A stretch of DNA of 64,000 bases, from assembly GCA_964017195.1 (NCBI GenBank), contig OZ024888.1, positions 17,820,701 to 17,884,700 of the forward strand. The letters run 5' to 3'. The position numbers and the translations under genes were made by a program. Origin of the DNA: Siderastrea radians. Lineage: Eukaryota; Cnidaria; Anthozoa; Scleractinia; Rhizangiidae. The notes beneath the pieces are model-generated. The model made no database searches and was not told where the DNA came from. It saw only the letters and a program-made list of their open reading frames with translations. Shown one piece after another: positions 11,167-22,662 of the stretch (its first letter is position 1; each line of letters starts with the position of its first letter).

Positions 11167-11989
11167 TATATCTTCTTATGTCTCCTATGTATCAGCATTT
11201 TTGACTCAATTAGGCCATGGCCAACATTTGCACTTGTGGTGGTCACAGAATACAATAACTGAAAGGAGCGCCATCTACGGTAGTCATTTAATTCTTATCG
11301 GTAAATAGCTTCTCTATTGTAGAGCATTAAATGGAGTTAAGTTTCAGTTTGCAGATTTCACAACTCTTTCACAGGAGAAGATAGAAATAGAAAATACATA
11401 GCTATAATGTCTAACAAATGCATTACTTTTTCCGAGAAGTGGTCTAAATTCATAAATTGACAATTACCTTTTTTGTATGTGTTGTTGTTTCATTAAAAAA
11501 AGTGAACTGTTTATTTCAATTCAATTCATTTTATTCATTTCTGTAAGTAAAGGTTCCAGTGTAAGCATGCTATTACAGTTAACAGTGTATCATTAATAGT
11601 TTATAGTTTTGTTTTGAATCTAATATACTTGGTGTATTGTGAATAGTTTCACATTATCTGTTTAAGCATTGTTATGTGATGTGTTTTTTTTCCTTGCAAG
11701 TGTTTTGTAGTACAGAATTATAAAAAAGGATATTACAGAGTAGAGTGAGTACAACAGGAAGCTTCATGCTTCTCAGTATCCTTTATTTTGTACAGCACTA
11801 GTTACCATTGTAAATGGTTTGAAGCCAGGAGCCATATCATAAGTCGGTTGTAGTCCATGCGATAAATTATTTAGTAACTGGATTACCGCTAGCACTGAAC
11901 TGAGTAGAACAACCTCAAAAATGTGCATACATCCTTATTTGGGGATTGTAGGTCTAGCATTACTTGGATTTTTAGAGTCTAAGCTGAAA

Positions 11990-12370
11990 CAATTATTATT
12001 ATTTCTTCCGAACTGCAAGTACCACAGCCTAACTGGTACGGAACATGCGTGCTCACTTAATGGTGTAGGATTACTGTTAGTAGAATTTTCAGTCAAAAGC
12101 GTTTCATGTTTTTATATTCAGAACTGCAAGTACCCCAATCTATCTGGTGGCCTAGCTGACACTGAGCTTGCTTGCTTACTTGGGGCTGTAGGCCTTGTGT
12201 AACTACGATTTTGAGAGTCAAAACAGTTTTATTTTATTAAGAACTGTGAGTACCCCAGTCTAACTGATGGCCTAGCTGGCATTAAGGCTGCGTGCGTGCT
12301 CGGGTATACAGGTCAAGTGCGACCTGGATTGGCAAAATCAAAATTGATTTCTTTCGTTAGTTTCTAGCCC
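11990..12370. repeat. Degenerate tandem repeat, ~111-120 bp period
   Basis: The phrase gaactg(c/t)(a/g)agtacc recurs at about 12010, 12120 and 12240, each followed by related text ending in a variant of ttggggctgtagg. About three copies. An open frame across it is a by-product. Confidence 0.6.
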
Positions 12371-12564
12371 GCTGACAGCTTTTACGCTTATTCGCAGATG
12401 TGGCTCTAGAGCTGATTTCTGTTATAGCATTATAGTGTATCCCGAAAGCGTTTCATTCTGTCCGTGGTCAGGATGTAAGTTACAAATTAATGTTCACCAA
12501 AGACAGTTTCATTTAATAGGAGTTCCATTTTATTCACGGAATTCGCGAGTTGCTGTATATTGTC

Positions 12565-12975
12565 GGGGACACCCAACGGATGGTTTCGGTGAAATGTCTG
12601 TTCGTATTTAATCACCTCAAAAATTCGAATTTAATTATGATCAAAAACTAGAGTTTTCTTCAGCGAAATGTCCCCTCAGACTTCCGTTATATGGTAAAAT
12701 TAATTCCTTTTGTTTTCGGAGCGGACAAATATGTTGTTTCAGTAAAGTGTGATATTAGGAGCATTTTCGGAAAGCCAACAACAGCTCAGAAATTCGGCAA
12801 AATGTGATTCTGTTCCCTAAAATTTTCTGCAACTAAAATTTTTAGCGAAAGGAACCAAACGTATCAACCTTTCTTAGCTTTCACAAATATCCTTTCAAAA
12901 GGCCTTCAAAACAATCTGAGAAAACAGGAAACGAGAATTGAAGTATTCTGCTGAAATTCTCTCGTTGGGTGCCCC
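12565..12975. mobile_element. MITE with GGGG(A/C)ACCCAACG-like ends
   Basis: The left end ggggacacccaacg and the right end cgttgggtgcccc are inverted copies about 410 bp apart. The flanks (tgtatattgt / tgtattgt) may be an imperfect target duplication. No coding content. Confidence 0.55.
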
Positions 12976-13155
12976 TGTATTGTAAATATTGTGTAAGTCT
13001 GTAAATTCTCTCTCGGGTTGGTTCTCACCAGGCCCTCTCTAAATAAACTTATTTGCTTTCAAAATATTGTGTGTTTCTTGTTGTGAAGTGGAGACAACAT
13101 AATTATTCACCCCAGTGGAGGTGAATAGTGGTGGATATTTACCGAGCCGCGAAGC

Positions 13156-13475
13156 GGTAATATACCAAAACAGTGAAGTTGGTAATATACCAAAACAGTG
13201 AAGTTGGTAATATACCAAAACAGTGAAGTTGGTAATATACCAAAACAGTGAAGTTGATAATATACCAAAACAATGAAGTTGGTAATATACCAAAACAGTG
13301 AAGTTGGTAATATACCAAAACAGTGAAGTTGGTAATATACCAAAACAGTGAAGTTGGTAATATACCAAAACAATGAAGTTGATAATATACCAAAACAGTG
13401 AAGTTGATAATATACCAAAACAGTGAAGTTGGTAATATACCAAAACAGTGAAGTTGATAATATACCAAAACAGTG
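13156..13475. repeat. 25-bp minisatellite, about 12.8 copies
   Basis: The unit ggtaatataccaaaacagtg+aagtt repeats with only a few G/A changes (ggtaa/gataa, cagtg/caatg). Because 25 is not a multiple of three and the unit lacks minus-strand stops, all three minus frames stay open across the array. Confidence 0.95.
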
Positions 13476-13479
13476 GATA

Positions 13480-14990
13480 GCCAGCACCATTTGAATAGCT
13501 CCTCTTTTCTGAGAAATATTAATGAGAGAAAACTTGCGCGCAAAATCCAGAAAAATGCAGAGAGGTGAATAGCAGATACTATCCGGAGTTTGAGTAGCCA
13601 ATCAGAGAGCGCGAAAAACACTATCCACTGGTTTGGTATACTACTAAAAGGTTTTAACCATATCAGATGACATTTTTGTAGAAAGAAAGTCGCCTTTTTA
13701 TTAGAATACAAGGTTAAAAACTCGTCAAAACCACCAAATTTTAAGTCGTCCTTTCCAAATCGCGAAATTACGGTTGCAAGATGTCTTACATATGTATGTA
13801 CTTGACAGAACTACAAAAACTGAAATAAATTTGAGAACTTGGAACTAAAACTATTTGTCGGTCTTACACTAGTTTGAGAAGATCCATATACTGGATGCAG
13901 CTATTTCGCAGTTTAAAAGAATTTATTTCACCAGATTTTAAAAATACAGGAATGGTGCGGCTCCCACAAACAGCAACAGCTAATCAAGGCGGGTAAAATT
14001 TCATTATGCTATAAGACAGTCTTCACATTAACTTTTATACAGTAGGAATAGATTGCAAATGAAATAAGGACGACAATACCTTATTTTCCCCAACTATACC
14101 TCAGTTTCACCTGTTGTGACCGAAATTCTCTAACTGGATAAATGTAGGTCTCACGTTTTTGCAAAGTTTGTTACTTACGCAGTTAAAATCTAAAAAAAAA
14201 TAAAAAAAATAATAATAATGATAATAATAATAATAATAATAACGAGTCTGGTCTGGGCTTTCGTTTCTTTACCCTTGCAATGACAGCTGAAAACGTCACA
14301 CACCTTTAAGCAACTGTTTGAGTGCCACTGCGCATGCTCTGTACCCTGACAACAAACATTGCTGTATCTCTGTCTCTGACCTAGTCCTCTGAAAGGCTCG
14401 GTAGATTATCAACCCCTCTCCTTCGCCCTCCAACAATTGTAACCATTGACAACCTGCCACTTCTTAAGTACTGCATTCAAATTTTAATTTTTTTAAAAAA
14501 GATATCTCCTTGAAGACCATATAGATAGACAAATTTGCCATAGATGTTACTTAAATTTGTGTGTAACTACAACTGAAGTGATGGTCGAATGATACGAGAC
14601 ATATTTAGAGATGGGGAAGCTGAAGGGGGAGGGGGGATAGGAGTATGGCAGCACCAACACGGTTGAATTTATAACTTTATATGCCCCGCCGCAGTTTGTT
14701 TTCCTTCTCTAACTGCCTTATCAAAAGAATAAAATATTCTTTTCACCACACCTCTTTGAGTTGAACAACCACTAGCTTGTGACAATACTGCCCAAGTGTC
14801 ATAAGATTTTTTTGCAGCCTTGCAAGAATGTTGATATGTTCCCCTTGCAAAACAACTCCTCTAGCCTTGGAAAGCCTTGATTTGGGATTAAATAGGGCTC
14901 TTGCCCCATAGATAATCCTATTGTGAACATCTATAAATAGTTACATATTGTACTGAATACTTAGATACTTGTACTAGATATTAACAGAAA
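13480..14990. other. Intergenic, microsatellite only
   Basis: No gene supported. An AAT/AAG-rich simple repeat lies at about 14209-14242. The segment contains the unannotated 3' untranslated region of TMEM222 at its right end. Confidence 0.5.
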
Positions 14991-14995
14991 ACTGT

Positions 14996-15074
14996 TCACA
15001 ATAAAATAACAATAAGCACAATTCCAGTGGCAATAAAAGCGAAAGGAAGCCATGTCTTCAGGAATCCACCCAAA
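14996..15074 (-). CDS. TMEM222: TMEM222 exon 6 (terminal)
   Basis: 79 nt ending TGA. Encodes [11 protein letters not shown] followed by a hydrophobic C-terminal membrane segment rich in I, V and L. Acceptor ttcttgcag. Intron 5 is about 3.1 kb and is filled with transposons. Confidence 0.94.
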
Positions 15075-18000
15075 CTGCAAGAAGAAGAAAAAATAAAAGT
15101 AAGGCACTATCCAAACAACGTTTTTAGAGGCTGTTCCACCTAAAAGGCTGTTCTACATGTACTTACAGCTGTTACAAGTTTTACCGAGGTGGTGACCTTC
15201 CATCCATGTTATATCCACCTTCTCCAAAAATGCTCCATGAAGCATCAGGGGAATGCTTCTGTTTAACCCTTTAAGCCTCAGTGGTAATCAGCATCAAATT
15301 TCTCCTCATCTTGTCAGTGCATTATAACATGAAAAGGTCATGAGAACTGGGGAAAAGATCTCCAGAGATGAGTTGTCTCAATGTTGAAATAACTTCTCCC
15401 ATTTAAAACTCAATGAAATGTGGGGAGCCCTGTAAGGGGAATTTGCATAATGATGCTGGGGCATAAGGGTTAACTGAAGAAGGCAAGTGACCATGACCTA
15501 CACTCTAGCTATCCACCTGGACATTGTTTGTTGGAAAAAAAGAAGATGATTTTTTTTTTAAAATTAAAAATATATTTTTACATATCAGGCAAAAACCTTA
15601 CTACAGGAACATTTATAACATGTTTTCCAGTTTAATCAGGGATGAAACAAAGAAAATTATTAGAACAAACAGTGTCTCAGTAGCAATGTGTCCAGTTCCT
15701 TAGCCTCAGGCCCAACAATGTTCAGGCATCTTGACTGGCATTAATTGGTGTAATTATAATGATTATTGTGTGGTTCCAGAAAATATCCATACCCCCACCA
15801 CGGAGGGAATTTCACTTAGGACCCCCCTCCTCCCCGGATTTTCCGTTTTTTGAAGTAAGCTGTAACCCCCCCATCCCTCCGGATTTTCCACAGTTTGTCA
15901 AACACCCCCCCCCCCAACCCCTCTGGAAAGTTTCGTTCAACAAGCGAGTGTTAAAAATGAAGCTGAACTGATCCAAATTTAAGTGAAGCTAAGCCGTTCC
16001 GATTATCGTAGGACGTGTTTATACTATTTATTAGCGTTTAAAATAACGTACATAGTCATAGCTTACTCATAACATATTATCTTACCAATACCAAACTGTT
16101 CTTCTCTACGTCAAACAGATATACTAGGTAGCTGTGAAATTACCTTGACAAAAGCACGTAAAACGTTCGTTTTAATTGAAGAAATCGCTTGAAAAGACGC
16201 AGTATTGCTGATAAACGTTACCTCAACATGAACGCGATCATGAACAAAGAAAATGCACAAACAAAATTAAGGGGAAATGATCAAAATAGAAAGAATAACG
16301 AATATTGAGTTCTCTAAAGTCGTTACCCTGCATACCAGCCCTCAGTTAAGAGCCCGTTATGCATCAGTCAATTCCAGCTGCGCCCATCCCCCCCCCCCGG
16401 GCAACTGCGGGGCATTTGCGTGCCTTGTCAGTCCCGGGGGTGGGGCATTAGCAAATTTGGCATGGCCCGGGGTCGGGCATTTGCCTACCCCCGGGCTTTT
16501 GACACACATGTGGTTTCCGACTCGAAATCCAATCATGAAGGATTTTATCGCAAAGGACCAGCAGGTCGTTGCAGATTGGATCGTCTGCCAAGGACTGGGC
16601 AAACTTGTGGACCGGAGGTTTTGTCGATTTTATGCATTTCTTCATTGCTTATCAAGGCACAACTATCCCTTAATATAGCGAGATCGGGAAAGATCAACGT
16701 GAATCGACGTACGCATTCTTAATAAGGATTTAAATAAAATTTAGTCGCGATGATTCTTAAATTCTAAACATGTGTATAGGGATCGTCGTTTTATACTTTT
16801 GCATATTATTAAAATATTACAACAGATGACGTTACAACAGACTTTTATAATGTCAAGATTTTTGTTTACTAGCGAACTGTTTAAAACAAAACATTAAAGT
16901 AGTAATCAACTATCATGTAGTATTGTTGTCTGTGAAGTATTAAAATATCGTCACTTGGCATTTATACTAACTTTATTGACATCGGATAGTGCCGTTACAA
17001 ACAATAGAAGACGGAGAGGTAGGCCTACAGAAATGAAAAATCACACATAAAAATGCTGAAAGTGGTGTTATTGTGCAATGAATGAAAACTGCTGCAGTGT
17101 TGATTGGGGACGTACGATCCCGGGGGCGGGGCATTTGCCCTCTTCCTTCGTCCACACCGCCGGGCATTTGGCAGCTAGTGTCCCCACCCCCGGGAATTTG
17201 CCATCCGAGGAAAAAAAAATGCTAATGCCCGGGGGTTAGCCCGGGGGGGGGGGGCATGGGCGCAGCTGGAATTGACTGATGCATTACTTGAAGGTGCAAG
17301 AGTAGCAAGAAAGCCCGTAAACGTATTTGGCGACACTTGTACTTCGCGATAAATATTCTCGTTGCTAAGCTTAGTAAAACAGGACTTCTACGAGTCAATG
17401 AGATCGCGCTTCGCTTGCCAGTTGCGACATAGGGAAGTTAAAAAGGACGGACTGATTGTTCGTAAACCACTCATAATTAACGTCAATCGCGAAGGCAAGC
17501 TTAAAATTTAGGTTCTTTAGACGACGCAGGCATTTCGTCGAAGGATCGTGGTCTCGATAAGTAAATGTAACCACTCCTGGTACACGTTGCTGTCTTCTCG
17601 AAGACTGGTAACGAGTAATGGCGGCTACTTCCACGCAACGACGATGTTTATTTCGTTTCCGCCCCAATATCGCTTCCAAAGCGCCTTTGGAAGAAAGAAT
17701 ACCTGTTTTACGTTTAACAAAAGTGTTTACTTAGCAGTTAAACTAATTTAATTCCACAATAAAGATCTACAAATTCGGTAAGTAGTAATTTTCGAACTTT
17801 ATCTGCAGCTTACATCGGAATGAATCGAAGTTGACCCGCTGGAAAGTAATTTATCCGTTTAACCCCCAGGTCTCCTCTGGATTTTCCTGGGCTTTTGACC
17901 CCCCCACCCCTCCGGAATTTCCAATTCCCTCCGTGGTGGGGGTATAGATATTTTCCGGAACCACACATTATACGTATTAATTATAAAATTTCTAGAACAA

Positions 18001-21000
18001 AAATTTTACATTGTAATTTACGATTATATTACAATAACACATAACTATAACCACAAGTAATTGTCTCACACAAGACGAGTTGCAAGAAACATTGACTAGA
18101 GCGAACTAACACACACAATGCCTTTGATGTTTTGGAACTGTGAGTTATACCTGGTAAATTTTCCATAAATCAACATGTAGAAACATAGCTTGATCATGTT
18201 CCAGGAGGACGATCTGTTGTACTGCATCAGGTTCAATGCCATGGCAACATGAGAGTGACAGTTGTCACAACAAAGATTGTGCTACATGTAAATTAACACA
18301 AATTAAAACAAAATGGAAATCATCCACAAATTATTATTAATGATTTCATACCTAGGACTATAGTGAGTGATAAAAGACGCACACAGAATTCATGCAGGTA
18401 GTTCTAACTTTTGAGAATATGGAGGAAATTCTTAATGTGGCCATTCAAATGAAAGCTATCTACTGAGCAGTACTTTCCTGTGGTGCTGTTTATTATGCTG
18501 TACAAGATGGTTCTAACTTTTGACTCTGTGAATGAAATCCTAAAGTGAGGACATTCACGTGAACGCTATTAAATGAGGAGCAAAGTTATGGTTTCTGAAG
18601 TTTGTTTATCATAATACGTAATTTATACACTTGTTCAACCATATGAGAATAAGAAGGATGAACTGCTGAAAACATAAAACAGCCGCTCACCATTCTGTGT
18701 TTGTATTCCTCTGAAGCTGAGGAGATGGCTATATCCCAGCTATTTTGTAAGCTTGAAGCTCTTGCTGGATTTAAGCGCCAAAATCTGCAAATTACACCAA
18801 GCATACCATGAATAAAATCAAATTTATGTTACCTATCGAGAGTTTTACCTAATGACTTTCACCACTTGGTGGTCTCATGGGAAACCTCCCGCATTACCAG
18901 TATGGCATTTTTGCATATTATCAGTTTCTCAGAGATGTTGCTTTGCAGGAGCTCACTTGTGACACTGCAAAATGTCATCTATTTTCACCAATTTCATGTA
19001 TATAAACCTCACTGTTACTGAACACTGCCAGGACCAGCAGAGGTGTTCGCACATGCAGTAATGGGCTGTCTTTAAAAAGTAGGAAAATTTTACATGTAGG
19101 AAAAATTTTTGGTGTGGAACTGATAACAGCAAGATGAGAATAATTATGAATAAAATATGAAAAAAAAAAAGAAATGGGTAGACTTACTTTGTAGGTCTTC
19201 CAAAAGCCATGTCATCTTCCTTTAATGATAATAACAAAAAACAAAACAAAAAACAAACAAAGACTCAGTTGTTGCCTTGCTAATTTAATGAAGAGGATAA
19301 AGCACACATAGACCAACAAACACAGTATCATTTTTTCAGGCCAATGCTTTTAATATCTTATTGTTATACATGGATTGTATGTTAAAACAGACATCCATAC
19401 CCTTCAGACACATGATACAACTTGTGTGCAACTACGCATGACTAACTACACAGTGTGTGTAACTATTTTGGGTGCTGGAACATATCCTTGTGTTTATCCC
19501 CCCAACACCCAACCCCTCCCCTCCCCCCCCCCCCCCACACACACACAGAAATGTACAGTGACAGACATTTGAGTTACACATTCAAGTTTTAAAATCATTC
19601 CCTAAAGTCATGTAGAGTAATGGAATTTGAGACGATTTTCATATAAATTACATGTACAATAGTGCAACTTGTATGCTGTATTTTAATTGACGAGTAATTC
19701 TATTTACGACACAATAAACATGTACAATTATTGTACATAAACCTTACCGAAACATAATAAGGGCCAGCAAAGTCTCTGATTACTCCAGAGGACATGGCAA
19801 TTCCCATGTGGCCAATGAAGGGAAAGAGCCATCTAGGAAAAAGAAGACAAAGTCATGTCAAACTGAATAAAATGCAATACAATGTAATCTTACAGTATGG
19901 GCAGACCAACATTTGTATGGTGGTTTTTCTAACACATGCTACGATTTTCTAATTGTCTGCAAAAAGCAAGCTAGGAGAACACTTGAAATTTACATTGTAC
20001 CACAATATAATAACAAACGGCCTGCGCATTTCAGGCATGTGCGGACGTTTGGAACTGACTGATAAATAAATGTTTTGAATCGGTGTTTAGCCGACTGTTA
20101 CCGCAATGTGCACATGGGTATTTTTAAAACGCGTTTTGCTTAATATGATTCGATTCAAAACTCGCTTTTAAAATAAGATTAAAAGGGTGACTCTTGGTCA
20201 ATTCAAGTTAGTGAAAAAAATGCACTACCTAATGAAAGATAAAGTTCAAAATGAGTTAATTATGTAAAAAATCAAAGAGCAAATTTGAAATGAAAATAAA
20301 TTCCGACCACACTAAACAGGAAGGAAACCACTACACTGAGTCAATGCTTTGTGTGACAATTGCATTTGGCTGGAGTCAAATAAGTACTGAAAGGTGACAG
20401 CCTGTTAGATCTGTCAAAATGATTGCGTGATTTTATTCACGCGAACATGCTGCAGGTAATTCATTTTTGCTTTTTCGTCGCTAGTTAAAATGTTGAGCTC
20501 CCAAACAGAAAATTTTTGTTTCTTCATAAAAATTTTTGTTTCTTCAAAAACCAAAGCTACTTTTGTTTCATCTTGGTTAGTGAATTATTTGGTGCTATCC
20601 CAAAAATACGAGAACACCAAACGGTATCGAGTAGACAGTAATCAAATTTACACTAGTAAATGTACTATTTACACTAGTAAATGTACTATTTACACTAGTA
20701 AATGTACTATTTACACTAGTAAATGTACTATTTACACTAGTAAATGTACTATTTACACTAGTAAATGTACTATTTACACTGGTAAATGTACTATTTACAC
20801 TAGTAAATGTACTGTACACTAGTCTGTTTATTGTCACACTTTGTCAGATGGTTTTTTATTTGGACAGACCAGTTCTGCTTCATCTGTGCCATTTTAACAT
20901 CAGTGACTAGACAGTTTCTTAACTGATTAAATCGTTTAATGTTAGAGTAAACCATTTCACACAAAACGACCAGACTAATTGTATTTAGGCTGCATCATTT

Positions 21001-22662
21001 CTATATTAATTATTCCATTTCATGATCACCATTGAACCGTTTCTGTCTACTCGATGCCGTTTGGTGTTCTCGTATTTTTGGCGGTGACGGCCACCCATAA
21101 GGAGGACTTTCCCTTATTTAGCATTAACCGGAACATGTCACTAGAAAGGGTGTAGTTTCAATGTTCCCTGCTGTGAACACAGGACACATCTTAGGTCAGA
21201 TAATGGCACTGGTTAGCCCTGAGGTTCCCTTCTCGCTTTCACCCACAACTGTCTCTGCACAGGCATCCCAAGCTATCATGAGTGGCATCATTAATTTAAC
21301 CCCTCCTTGTACTCGGAATTCTGCGATGCTCTACCCCTCCCTCTATGATCTCACAATTCCATAATCAATAAGCACACCACCCTTTTAGAATTGTTTTCTC
21401 TCCAACAACTTTGAACAAACATCCAGCTTTAAACAAAAATTAAGAAACAATACATACAAGCTAATTTCTTCAATTGTAAAAGGTGTTTTACAGGTACAAC
21501 TGTTATTTAAATAGTGCTGCACACAAAAGAAGAGTTTTTCATGTTAAACTGTTCATCAGAGAAGAATAAAATAAAAACTCATTGCAAGGCTTTGTATGAG
21601 TCAGATCGAGTAACATTCTTTGAACCTAAAAAAAAAAAACAGCTTGGCCTCATCATGTCATAAACTTGAGCAATAATAAATGAAAGGCATTACTGCCTTT
21701 GAGTATCTAGGACTGAATATTCCAGGATATGTAGCAACTGCCTGTACAATTTCTAAAATTAGACCAGTGTGAATGGTTCCTGGTCTTTATTCAGACTGCA
21801 GTTAGCCAAAGCTTTAGTTATGGCTGAAAATCAATAATGATCAACGTTTCTTTGTCAGTTACTCTTCACTGGACCCATTCGCAAGGAAAATGTCATCGAA
21901 GCAAACACATCAGGGCAGAGGTTAGCTTACAGATACAGACATTTGAACTCATGAGCAAAAAGCCCAAATTATTGCTGTTTCATGATGACAAAAGTAGGTA
22001 AAGGAGAAACTTTTTCAGTGCATAGTTGTTTACTCAATTCGATTTATTCTAGTTTGCAGAAATTGGAAGTGGAAATGGAGTATTTCAAGAAATAAAAGCT
22101 TAAGCTGAACTCATATCATTTACCAGTGAACAGAACTGGTATCCTTGTGTGCACGTCACTGAAATGACAACTTTACCCAATATTTAAGTAAGTTAAATAT
22201 TAACAGATAAACAACGATAATTTCAGACACCATTTTTTCAGCCGCAACTAAAGCTTTAGCTACCTGTGAACTATCCCGTATTAACAAAGCGGTGAACTCT
22301 AACCGGAACTTGTTTCTATTCACCATTTTGTTAACTGATATGGTTTCAAAAAGTTTGTATACGTATGTATCTTTACCCTGAACGAAGTAAACAACTCTTT
22401 CACATCAAACACACCCGACTTACTTTTAAAAACTTAGAATGTTAACTCTTAGTGAAGATTCTAAAGCTTTAAAAATTAAAAAACAAAATTGTCAGCTGCA
22501 TAATATTAAACATGCCTAATTGTATTGTAAGCTTACATGTACTCACGTTAACACAGGAATTGGTGTCCACACAATACAGTAAGGATACCGGCTCCGGCTC
22601 ACATCAATTTTTGGGTAGTTATCCTCGGGATCCATTATATTTTCTTGCAGATTATCGTCCAT
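14996..22662 (-). CDS. TMEM222: Transmembrane protein 222 (DUF778 family)
   Basis: A six-exon gene read right to left: 22547-22662, 19748-19832, 19188-19219, 18691-18784, 18151-18281 and 14996-15074. All junctions are AG/GT and the phases join exactly (537 nt, 178 residues plus stop). The product follows TMEM222 throughout: [43 protein letters not shown], then the family hallmark [10 protein letters not shown] and a C-terminal hydrophobic segment. DUF778 also contains plant RTE1; these are small endomembrane proteins whose molecular role is not settled. Start chosen at the ATG at 22660-22662, with no longer in-frame start nearby. A CAAATATGGCGGCGG stretch about 160 bp upstream (minus) resembles a YY1-type housekeeping promoter site. 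Confidence 0.95.
15267..15469. mobile_element. 203-bp TTAA-flanked MITE (CCCTTT ends)
   Basis: TTAA occurs on both sides (15263-15266 and 15470-15473). The ends read CCCTTTAAGCC and, inverted, CCCTTATGCC. The TTAA target and CCCTTT start are as in piggyBac-type elements. Related fragments start near 28733, 35149, 45396, 49759 and 63425. Confidence 0.72.
15767..17967. mobile_element. 2.2-kb terminal-inverted-repeat element in TMEM222 intron 5
   Basis: The ends tgtgtggttcc(a/g)gaaaatatc are inverted copies continuing for over 40 bp through a cccccaccacggaggg block. Flanking TTAT (15763-15766 and 17968-17971) looks like a 4-bp target duplication. Just inside each end are repeated cccctccggattttcc motifs. 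No transposase is recognisable; it is a non-autonomous element that hosts a second one. Confidence 0.78.
16360..17283. mobile_element. Nested 924-bp MITE, TTA target duplication
   Basis: The ends tgcatcagtcaattccagct are inverted repeats continuing into gcgcccat and long C/G runs. TTA flanks both sides (16357-16359 and 17284-17286), fitting PIF/Harbinger-type targets. Inside, cccgggggtggggcatttgc-like motifs recur near both ends. Open frames inside are from these G/C tracts. Confidence 0.78.
18151..18281 (-). CDS. TMEM222: TMEM222 exon 5
   Basis: 131 nt; acceptor acatgtag, donor gtataa. Encodes the C-C-D-N-C-H-S-H cysteine/histidine motif and the [11 protein letters not shown] segment. Confidence 0.95.
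18691..18784 (-). CDS. TMEM222: TMEM222 exon 4
   Basis: 94 nt; acceptor aatttgcag, donor gtgagc. Encodes F-W-R-L-N-P-A...W-D-I-A-I...E-E-Y-K-H-R-M. Confidence 0.94.
19188..19219 (-). CDS. TMEM222: TMEM222 exon 3 (32 nt)
   Basis: A micro-exon of 32 nt encoding [10 protein letters not shown]; acceptor cattaaag, donor gtaagt. It is required to keep frame between exons 2 and 4. Confidence 0.92.
19748..19832 (-). CDS. TMEM222: TMEM222 exon 2
   Basis: 85 nt; acceptor tttttcctag, donor gtaagg. Encodes [12 protein letters not shown]...G-P-Y-Y-V-S, the most conserved block. Confidence 0.95.
20600..21081. mobile_element. Inverted-repeat element carrying an internal minisatellite
   Basis: The left end ccaaaaatacgagaacacca and the inverted right end agree over about 39 bp with one mismatch. 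Between them, 20647-20814 is a 21-bp tandem repeat. No target duplication evident. Lies in TMEM222 intron 1. Confidence 0.8.
20647..20814. repeat. 21-bp minisatellite, 8 copies
   Basis: The unit tttacactagtaaatgtact+a has one G variant in the seventh copy. Each unit is partly self-complementary (ttta..actagt..taaa), so the array can fold. The 21-bp period leaves both strands open, creating false reading frames. Confidence 0.95.
22547..22662 (-). CDS. TMEM222: TMEM222 exon 1
   Basis: 116 nt from ATG, ending P-V-L plus two bases (AC), donor gtgagt. Encodes an acidic start, then [12 protein letters not shown]. Confidence 0.93.

Noticed and set aside
13156..13475. CRISPR-like array
   Set aside because: The repeats are directly adjacent with no spacers, in a eukaryotic genome; it is a minisatellite. 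The same holds for 20647-20814 and 51176-51770.
13039..13711. Three overlapping minus-strand frames of 134-190 codons
   Set aside because: All arise from the stop-free 25-bp minisatellite.
16277..16722. Pro/Gly-rich proteins of 80-130 codons
   Set aside because: They translate the G/C tracts of the nested MITE in TMEM222 intron 5.
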